Below, in pieces: positions 7,216 through 11,951 of a DNA stretch of 11,951 nucleotides (positions are counted from its first letter, which is position 1; each line of letters begins with the position of its first letter). The notes beneath the pieces are model-generated. The model saw only the letters and a list, made by a program, of their open reading frames with translations. It searched no databases and had not been told where the DNA came from. The DNA comes from Bacteroidales bacterium. Lineage in GTDB: Bacteria; Bacteroidota; Bacteroidia; Bacteroidales; UBA7960. The stretch is taken from NCBI GenBank assembly GCA_007123065.1, contig SKSI01000026.1:1-11951 (forward strand), given 5' to 3'. The position numbers and the translations under genes are program-made.

Positions 7216-8664
7216 ATGCTGATCAAACATTTTTTTGTCAACAAAATTGCCCACAGCTCATATATACTGGCAGGTTCAGATGTTTGTGCTGTTATTGACC
7301 CGCAACGTGATATTGACATGTATATTGAAGAAGCACGCGCTTTAGGAGTTGAAATCACCCATATTTTCCAGACCCACCTGCATGCTGATTTCATCTCCGG
7401 GCATATGGATCTCGCAGAAAAGACCGGTGCCAGGATATATGTTGCCAAATCGGCCGGGTGCACCTTCGACCATGTACCTTTGAGTGAAGGCGATGCGATA
7501 GAGGTAGAAGACATAGTTATCAAGGTACTTGAAACTCCGGGACACACACCGGAGCATTTGTGTCTGGTAGTGGTCGATACATCGCGTGGTGAAGACCCTG
7601 TTTGCACCTTTGTGGGCGATACCCTCTTCGTAGGCGACGTTGGACGTCCGGATCTTTTCCCAAATATGGCCAATAAACTCGCAGACAAGCTATACCATAG
7701 TCTTCACGACAAGATCATGAGGCTACCTGACTTTTGCGAAGTATTCCCTGCACATGGAGCAGGTTCCCTTTGTGGCAGGGCAATGGGTGCCAAATGGAGT
7801 TCTACCATAGGTTATGAGCGCAAGTACAATGCTGTACTTCAAATAAAGGACAAAGCCGGGTTCATCAAATCTCTCACCGAAGATATGCCTCCGGCACCTG
7901 ATCATTTCGGGCGCTGCAGCGACATCAACCGCAAAGGACCAGCATTGATATCAGAGATGCCCAGGATGAAGGAGCTGAACCCTGTAGCTTTTAGAAAGAT
8001 GATTGATGACGGTAATGTGGCCGTGGTGGACACCCGCAGCTACCTCGCTTTCGGCAGCCAGCATATTCCCGGGTCATGGAGTCTGGATTTCAACGGAAAT
8101 CTGCCCACTTTTGCCGGTTGGGTGCTGCCCACCGACAAGGACCTGCTTGTTGTATCCAACAATTTTGAAGAGGCTGAAAAGACAAATATGTGGCTGCGAC
8201 GGGTCGGTCAGGACCGTATCGTAGGTTATCTTGATGGAGGCATGGCCGGATGGGCTGTACAAGGTTACAGAACCAACAATATCAACCAGATATCAGCAGA
8301 AGATTTGCACGACATGGTTGTAGGTACCACCAAATTTGTTTTGCTTGATGTAAGAACTCCTCTGGAATTTGCTGATAGCCATATTCATGGTGCCATCAAT
8401 ATTCCGGTTGCAGATCTGCGCGAGGAACATAAAAAGCTGAACAAAGAAGACCCCATCATTCTAATCTGCAGCTCGGGCAACCGGTCTAGCCTTGGTGCAA
8501 GCATTTTGGGCCAGCACGGATTTAAAAAGCTTTACAACGCTGCCGGCGGCATGACCGGTTACAGCGCAGCAGGCTATTCCAAACGCTGCAGTGTTTGTCA
8601 AAACCCGCACGGTTCAAGATTTTATTCTAAAGTAGAAGAATCACAAACGCATTTTAAACAATAA
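7216..8664 (+). CDS. CstB-like persulfide dioxygenase-rhodanese fusion
   Basis: A 482-residue cytoplasmic enzyme in three parts. Residues 1 to about 240 are a metallo-beta-lactamase fold of the ETHE1 persulfide dioxygenase type: THLHAD (53-58), H110 in PGHTPEH, D135 in FVGDTLF, GRPDLF (143-148) and H180 in FPAHGAG. By alignment with human ETHE1, the iron ligands would be H56, H110 and D135. Residues about 252-352 are a rhodanese domain whose active loop (VVSNNFEEAE) has no cysteine, so it is degenerate. Residues about 358-455 are a complete rhodanese with catalytic C418 in ICSSGNRSS. This order matches Staphylococcus aureus CstB, which oxidises low-molecular-weight persulfides and yields thiosulfate through the rhodanese part. 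The same reaction is expected here. The tail adds a CSVC motif (C458, C461). No signal peptide is visible. The ATG at 7216 is the only sensible start. The stop is 2 nt before the next gene, so it is surely in an operon with the YeeE pair. I leave the symbol blank because orthology is unproven. Confidence 0.9.
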   Translation: MLIKHFFVNKIAHSSYILAGSDVCAVIDPQRDIDMYIEEARALGVEITHIFQTHLHADFISGHMDLAEKTGARIYVAKSAGCTFDHVPLSEGDAIEVEDIVIKVLETPGHTPEHLCLVVVDTSRGEDPVCTFVGDTLFVGDVGRPDLFPNMANKLADKLYHSLHDKIMRLPDFCEVFPAHGAGSLCGRAMGAKWSSTIGYERKYNAVLQIKDKAGFIKSLTEDMPPAPDHFGRCSDINRKGPALISEMPRMKELNPVAFRKMIDDGNVAVVDTRSYLAFGSQHIPGSWSLDFNGNLPTFAGWVLPTDKDLLVVSNNFEEAEKTNMWLRRVGQDRIVGYLDGGMAGWAVQGYRTNNINQISAEDLHDMVVGTTKFVLLDVRTPLEFADSHIHGAINIPVADLREEHKKLNKEDPIILICSSGNRSSLGASILGQHGFKKLYNAAGGMTGYSAAGYSKRCSVCQNPHGSRFYSKVEESQTHFKQ

Positions 8665-8666
8665 AA

Positions 8667-9200
8667 ATGGAAACAATGATGACATTATTAACAGATGTCG
8701 GCTGGTCTCCCTATGCAGTTGGTATCGGCATAGGTGTGTTGAGCTGGCTCAGTTTTCTGATATCAGGCAAACCCCTTGCCACCTCTACATCATTTGCCCA
8801 GACGGGTGGCATGATTGAGCGGATGATCATTGGCAAAAAAGCCAGCCAAAGGCCTTATTACAAAAAGATCAAACTCAATATCAACTGGCAGTGGATGTTG
8901 GTTCTTGGAGTTGTAACCGGTTCGTTTCTTTCTGCCATCATCTCAGGTGATTTTAAAACAGGTCAATGGGTGCCTTATGTCTGGGCCTCCGCATTCGGTG
9001 ATGGTGCGCTGTTGCGCGTCATCGTTGCCATATTCGGGGGCATCATATTGGGCTTTGGCGCCCGCTTTGCCGGTGGATGTACCAGTGGACACGGCATCAG
9101 CGGCACATTGCAGCTCGCCGTTTCAAGCTGGATATCTGCGATCTTTTTCTTTATTGGCGGCATACTTACCGCACATCTTATCTTTTATGTTATTGCTTAA
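8667..9200 (+). CDS. YeeE/YedE-family sulfur transporter, first half-size subunit
   Basis: A 177-residue inner-membrane protein with about four or five hydrophobic segments (roughly 14-34, 76-94, 101-110 with 115-136, and 150-176). The family signature is GGCTSGHGISG (136-146), with a single cysteine, C138. Full-length YeeE/TsuA proteins are about 350 residues and pass thiosulfate through the membrane along a line of conserved cysteines. This gene is half that size and pairs with the next gene, as in the PmpA/PmpB-type split permeases. Expected role: moving thiosulfate or another sulfane-sulfur compound, coupled to the upstream enzyme. The ATG lies 2 nt after the enzyme's stop, implying translational coupling. 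Direction of transport and exact substrate cannot be told from sequence. Confidence 0.85.
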   Translation: METMMTLLTDVGWSPYAVGIGIGVLSWLSFLISGKPLATSTSFAQTGGMIERMIIGKKASQRPYYKKIKLNINWQWMLVLGVVTGSFLSAIISGDFKTGQWVPYVWASAFGDGALLRVIVAIFGGIILGFGARFAGGCTSGHGISGTLQLAVSSWISAIFFFIGGILTAHLIFYVIA

Positions 9201-9203
9201 TTT

Positions 9204-9782
9204 ATGAAAGTTATGGAAAAACAAGTTCAAGCTGCTCCGGCAGTAAAAGACAGAAGGCCATTGTTCTTTGGATTGGCTTTTGGCATCTTATTTGGATTCC
9301 TGCTTCATAAAGGCGGGGTAACAAAATATGATGTCATAGTGAATCAATTGCTTCTGGTCGATTTCACCGTGGTAAAAGTCATGCTTTCAGCAGTTGTTAC
9401 CGGCATGATTGGCATATACTCCATGAAGTCTATGGGATGGATCAAGCTTTCGCTGAAAAGCGGCTCGTTCGGAATGAACGTAATTGGTGCATTGATATTT
9501 GGTGTTGGATTTGCAGTGCTTGGCTATTGCCCGGGTACAATTGCCGGCGCCATTGGTAACGGGTACCTGGATGCCATAGTTGGCGGTTTGGCAGGTATCC
9601 TGCTAGGCACCTGGATCTTTGCCGTAATGTATCCCAGACTAAAAGACGGAATCCTGAAAAAAGGTGATTTTGGCGACATCACCTTGCCAAAACTCCTGAA
9701 AGTGAATGACTGGGTTGTTGTTGTACCGGTTGCCGCAATGATTGTTCTGCTTCTTCTGTGGATTGAGCGGTCAGGTTTTTGA
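9204..9782 (+). CDS. YeeE/YedE-family sulfur transporter, second half-size subunit
   Basis: A 192-residue membrane protein with hydrophobic segments at about 19-34, 46-72, 91-108, 122-142 and 169-187. The family motif is GFAVLGYCPGTIAGAIGNG (102-120), with its single cysteine C109 in the conserved GYCPGT. It is the second half of a split YeeE/YedE permease and would pair with the preceding 177-residue subunit, so that C138 of one and C109 of the other lie in one pathway. The ATG at 9204 is 3 nt after the previous stop; a second in-frame ATG at 9213 would drop only three residues and is an equally acceptable start. It is the last gene of the cluster: no gene follows on this strand for more than 2 kb, and hairpins occur about 160 bp downstream. 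Confidence 0.85.
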   Translation: MKVMEKQVQAAPAVKDRRPLFFGLAFGILFGFLLHKGGVTKYDVIVNQLLLVDFTVVKVMLSAVVTGMIGIYSMKSMGWIKLSLKSGSFGMNVIGALIFGVGFAVLGYCPGTIAGAIGNGYLDAIVGGLAGILLGTWIFAVMYPRLKDGILKKGDFGDITLPKLLKVNDWVVVVPVAAMIVLLLLWIERSGF

Positions 9783-9834
9783 TGCCACGGATATATTCTT
9801 CCAGAAGCGGTGATCTTTCTTTTTGGATGATTGG

Positions 9835-9922
9835 TTGAATTGTTGATTTGTTGATTTGTTGATTTGTTGATTTGTTGAATGGTTGAATGGTTGAATGGTT
9901 GATTTGTTGAATGGTTGATTTG
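9835..9922. repeat. 8-bp tandem repeat array, 11 units
   Basis: Eleven uninterrupted 8-base units. The first is TTGAATTG, then two variants alternate in blocks: TTGATTTG (A) and TTGAATGG (B), in the order A A A A B B B A B A. Degenerate copies seem to extend to the left (TTGGATGA near 9824). The period is not a multiple of three, and the minus-strand reading gives only low-complexity Ser/Thr/Asn/Gln/Ile peptide, so it is not coding. It is a microsatellite-like array likely to vary in copy number by slippage. There are no spacers, so it is not CRISPR. Confidence 0.92.
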
Positions 9923-9932
9923 TTTGGCATTA

Positions 9933-9961
9933 TCTGTAAAAACGCGCCCTGTGGCGCGTTT
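9933..9961 (+). terminator. Palindromic repeat copy 1; possible terminator of the sulfur cluster
   Basis: The unit begins TCTGTAAA and contains a perfect 9-bp stem, AAACGCGCC (9940-9948) with GGCGCGTTT (9953-9961), around the loop CTGT. The GC-rich stem is flanked by T-rich bases on the 3' side (GTTTGGGTTTTCT), so it could end transcription of the cluster 150 bases after the last stop, though the T tract is interrupted. A second copy of the same 29-base unit starts 49 bases on, so it may instead be a dispersed REP/MITE-like repeat. Confidence 0.5.
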
Positions 9962-9981
9962 GGGTTTTCTGTGTGTGCCGG

Positions 9982-10010
9982 TCTGTAAAGATGCGCCCAA
10001 AGGCGCGTCT
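9982..10010. repeat. Palindromic repeat copy 2
   Basis: The same 29-base unit as at 9933-9961: it opens with TCTGTAAA and forms a 9-bp stem, AGATGCGCC (9989-9997) with GGCGCGTCT (10002-10010), around the loop CAAA. One stem pair is a T-G wobble. The stem arms differ from copy 1 yet still pair, and the loops differ. The core resembles the GCGTCTC-type palindromes that are widespread as intergenic repeats in Bacteroidota and cyanobacteria. A weaker related palindrome, TGCGCC/GACGCA with one mismatch, sits at 10042-10059. Confidence 0.6.
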
Positions 10011-10196
10011 CTGCGGTTGCATTTCACTACGAATATTAGGTTGCGCCTTTTGTGACGCAGTGGATTACCTGATGATGAAGACATATAAGAATGATGCAGA
10101 CGCGACGATTAAACCACCCATAATGACAGCGATTGAGCTGTCAAACTGGAAGCTGTGAAAATGTGCAGATGTACTGATCGGATCGGTGTCTGAGAA

Positions 10197-10216
10197 GGAC
10201 AGCCCAAGTGCTGTCC
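10197..10216. repeat. Hairpin with CCAAGT loop, copy 1
   Basis: A perfect 7-bp stem, GGACAGC (10197-10203) with GCTGTCC (10210-10216), closes the six-base loop CCAAGT. There is no T tract on either side, so it is not an obvious terminator. The same loop recurs in the hairpin at 10243-10266 on an unrelated stem. Confidence 0.55.
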
Positions 10217-10242
10217 GTACCACTATTACCGCTGTAAAACAT

Positions 10243-10266
10243 GCAGGCCGGCCAAGTCCGGCCTGC
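10243..10266 (-). terminator. Strong hairpin with CCAAGT loop, copy 2; possible terminator of the secreted-protein gene
   Basis: A perfect 9-bp GC-rich stem, GCAGGCCGG (10243-10251) with CCGGCCTGC (10258-10266), around the loop CCAAGT (10252-10257). On the minus strand it lies about 114 bases past the stop of the secreted-protein gene and is followed by ATGTTTTAC, a short T run. It could therefore terminate that transcript; the weak T tract and the distance keep confidence low. Confidence 0.4.
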
Positions 10267-10379
10267 GCGGATTGAAGATGCTGTAGATCTTAGCAGTTTC
10301 ATCAGACAGGAAATATTGCAAACAATTAATAGCAGATTTTAAAAATGGGTGTCCTATCCGGAAAACAGGAAAACCTCTT

Positions 10380-11951
10380 TTATTGAATGCTGATCATTTT
10401 GGTTTGTTTGCCTTTTTCCGTAGTGATCTGAAGCATGTAAAGTCCACGTTGTATGCTGCTGATGTCCAATGTGGTCTCTGTTCCTTCAACCTTAAGGTTT
10501 TTGACAAGTTGTCCGGTTGTACTGTAAATATCTATGGCAGACATGTTCGCTTCTCCCCTGATGGTAATGTACATATTGGCCGGATTCGGATAAATCATGA
10601 TAGCAGTACCCATTTTCGATGCAGAAGCAAATGTTTCGTCTTTCTCCATTACTACCTGAACAGATACATCCTCATTTTCGACCTGAACATCATCTGAGTA
10701 GTCAAAATAGCCCTGAAGACTGACTGTAAAGGGGTAATGTCCCGGGAGCACATCTTCAATCACATAATGACCGGATTCATAAGTATAGCCATCAAAAGTA
10801 ATGCTAGCATCTTCAAGAGAACTGCCATCCTGGTCCTCCACATGGAAAATAACCTGATACGTGTCGACTTCCATAACAACCGTTTCCGTGATATCCTGAT
10901 CTGTTATTTCTATCATTCCCGAAGTATCGGCATGTTCTTCCTTAACAAATAAATAGTGATGCATCCCGGGAGCCAGGTTGTCAACAACATATGTTCCGGC
11001 TCCTATTTCAAAACCATTAAAATAAAGCAAAGCACCTTCAATGGGATGGCCAAACTGATTCTGCACGTCAAAGGTGGCAACATAAAGATCAGGTACTGCG
11101 CCAACAAATACATCATCAAAAGACCACCAGTTGATGTCGTTAGACGGGCCTTCAAAGACCCATGCAAGCTGTATCGGTTCATAGCCTATACCATGGTCTG
11201 CATGCGTCAAAATGACGGAAAATGTGTGGGCGGGGATATCATCCGGATCGGTCCACTCCTGCACCAGGTATTCCTCGGTTCCGACCAAAGTTTTAAGCTT
11301 CAATGTATACAGACCTGGTGTGTTAAAATTATTGACAAGATTTTTGAAAGAGACAAACACTTCGTTCAGTCCTTCAGTATCAATAAATGGAGATTTAAGG
11401 GTAAATACACCTTCAGCATGCGGTAAAAAATAAAAACGCATTTCAGGTGCTTCCCCTCCGGCATTGGAGGTGCTGCTTACAGCCCAATTTTCTGCCGATG
11501 AAATCCAACCTTCGGGTAAGTCGCCTGTGCTTGTACCCGTAAAATCTTCGGCCCAGGGAAGTCCATATACTGGTATTTCGATCACTTCAATGAAAAAATC
11601 AATACTTATAAGCTCCGACATTCCGGTTGAATATACCGCCTGAACACCGGCTGTATAATCACCTGTTTCAAGTCCGGTAAATAAGTATTCGTTTGTTTCT
11701 ACCGTTGCCAATGGATCATCCATATCGTTGAGAAAGACATTAAAGCCGGTAAAAACGCGTGCATCATCCATACTGATGTGCGACCAACTGAACAGTGCTT
11801 CCCCTGCAACTTCATCTGTTATGCTGACAGCCAGATCAAATGGTGCATCAATCAAATCTTGCAACAATACTGTGATATCCTTATCCGCACCATCAACGGT
11901 AAAACTGACCTCTATCGGCTCATAACCGGTTTTATTGATGGAAGCATTATA
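10380..11951 (-). CDS. Secreted multidomain protein with T9SS type A sorting domain, N-terminus outside the window
   Basis: The frame is open to the right edge: the bases beyond 11867 add 28 in-frame codons without a stop, so the start lies outside. 523 residues are visible. The first about 30 (GYEPIEVSFTVDGADKDI) look like the end of a PEGA/carboxypeptidase-regulatory-like beta repeat. Residues about 36-125 look like a fibronectin type III fold. Residues 131-283 resemble a MAM/cleaved-adhesin type jelly roll (opening LPWAEDFTGTSTGDLPEGW, closing NWWSFDDVFV). Two PEGA-like repeats follow (about 288-363 and 364-436). The last 75 residues are the sorting domain: IYPNPANMYITIRG, IYSTTGQLVKNL, LDISSIQRGLYMLQI, and a basic end, KGKQTKMISIQ. 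Family knowledge: this domain takes the protein through the type IX system, is removed, and leaves it attached to or released from the surface. No catalytic domain is visible, so the function is unknown; it could be an adhesin or the binding part of a larger enzyme such as a peptidase. Confidence 0.88.
   Translation of the reverse strand, partial: YNASINKTGYEPIEVSFTVDGADKDITVLLQDLIDAPFDLAVSITDEVAGEALFSWSHISMDDARVFTGFNVFLNDMDDPLATVETNEYLFTGLETGDYTAGVQAVYSTGMSELISIDFFIEVIEIPVYGLPWAEDFTGTSTGDLPEGWISSAENWAVSSTSNAGGEAPEMRFYFLPHAEGVFTLKSPFIDTEGLNEVFVSFKNLVNNFNTPGLYTLKLKTLVGTEEYLVQEWTDPDDIPAHTFSVILTHADHGIGYEPIQLAWVFEGPSNDINWWSFDDVFVGAVPDLYVATFDVQNQFGHPIEGALLYFNGFEIGAGTYVVDNLAPGMHHYLFVKEEHADTSGMIEITDQDITETVVMEVDTYQVIFHVEDQDGSSLEDASITFDGYTYESGHYVIEDVLPGHYPFTVSLQGYFDYSDDVQVENEDVSVQVVMEKDETFASASKMGTAIMIYPNPANMYITIRGEANMSAIDIYSTTGQLVKNLKVEGTETTLDISSIQRGLYMLQITTEKGKQTKMISIQ

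Larger units (their letters stand above)
10065..10289 (-). pseudogene. Possible remnant of a membrane-protein gene
   Basis: A 74-codon frame lies between minus-strand stops at 10292-10290 and 10067-10065. Its last 24 residues before the stop are a clean hydrophobic segment (SSIAVIMGGLIVASASFLYVF, then IIR), and more hydrophobic residues occur upstream (FTAVIVVRTALGLSF). There is no ATG near the beginning; the only candidates are an internal GTG at 10223-10221 and a Met inside the last segment. Two perfect hairpins fall within it. It may be the degraded 3' end of a gene or a chance reading. Confidence 0.15.
9783..10379. other. Gene-free, repeat- and hairpin-rich intergenic region
   Basis: These 597 bases separate the end of the sulfur cluster from the stop of the convergent secreted-protein gene. 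I see no convincing gene. Open frames here read through low-complexity repeats (Ser-Thr-Asn-Gln-Ile patterns) or hairpins. The content is an 8-bp tandem array (9835-9922), two related palindromes (9933-10010) with a weak third at 10042-10059, two hairpins with the same loop (10197-10266), and a possible membrane-protein remnant on the minus strand (10065-10289). Such non-coding repeats are typical of gaps between convergent genes. Confidence 0.75.

Noticed and set aside
9835..9922. CRISPR array
   Set aside because: Units are 8 bp, directly abutting, with no spacers and no cas genes.
9524..10084. A 186-codon open frame on the minus strand
   Set aside because: It overlaps the end of the second YeeE gene in antisense and then reads through the 8-bp array and hairpins, giving Ser/Thr/Asn/Gln low-complexity peptide.
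9973..10158. A 61-codon plus-strand open frame in the intergenic region
   Set aside because: It runs through the second palindrome, has no similarity I recognise and no initiation context.
10956..11426. A 156-codon plus-strand open frame
   Set aside because: It is antisense to the secreted-protein gene, whose domains and sorting signal fix the coding strand.
11865..11867. Start of the secreted-protein gene inside the window
   Set aside because: This codon is TTG (Leu), and the frame stays open with domain-like sequence for 28 more codons to the window edge, so the gene is partial.

Overview
The window looks like a piece of a Bacteroidota genome, probably from the Bacteroidales/Marinilabiliales side, though the exact taxon cannot be fixed from sequence alone. 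Three things point there. The protein at the right edge ends in a type IX secretion (Por) sorting domain. The genes lack Shine-Dalgarno sequences. One intergenic promoter matches the Bacteroidota consensus TTTG-N21-TAnnTTTG exactly. A large hybrid histidine kinase with no separate response regulator beside it also fits.

Layout from left to right: (1) 1-531, + strand, the C-terminal half of an MFS sugar transporter cut by the window edge. (2) 647-2329, - strand, ettA, an ABC-F translation factor, convergent with the transporter. (3) 2452-4962, - strand, a membrane-bound hybrid histidine kinase (sensor-TM-HAMP-GAF-HisKA-HATPase-REC). (4) 4963-5365, a divergent regulatory region with one strong + strand promoter and one weaker - strand promoter. 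(5) 5366-9782, + strand, a four-gene sulfur cluster: an SLC13-type permease with two RCK_C domains; a CstB-like fusion of persulfide dioxygenase, degenerate rhodanese and active rhodanese; and two half-size YeeE/YedE permeases. The last three genes are separated by only 2-3 nt. (6) 9783-10379, a 597-bp stretch with no convincing gene but a lot of structure: an 8-bp tandem array, two related palindromes about 49 bp apart with a weaker third, and two hairpins sharing the same six-base loop. (7) 10380-11951, - strand, the C-terminal part of a secreted multidomain protein ending in a T9SS sorting domain.

The biological core is the sulfur cluster. By family knowledge, the fusion enzyme should oxidise low-molecular-weight persulfides and transfer sulfane sulfur, giving sulfite or thiosulfate. 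YeeE/YedE proteins move sulfur species such as thiosulfate through the membrane, and the SLC13 permease is suited to an oxyanion such as sulfate. Together they suggest sulfide/persulfide detoxification coupled to import or export of sulfur compounds. This resembles the staphylococcal cst operon with different transporters and, in this window, no CstR-like repressor and no sulfide:quinone reductase. I do not see a wholly unknown system here. The best candidates for something undescribed are the transporter set around the CstB-like enzyme, that enzyme's cysteine-bearing tail, and the structured intergenic region downstream.
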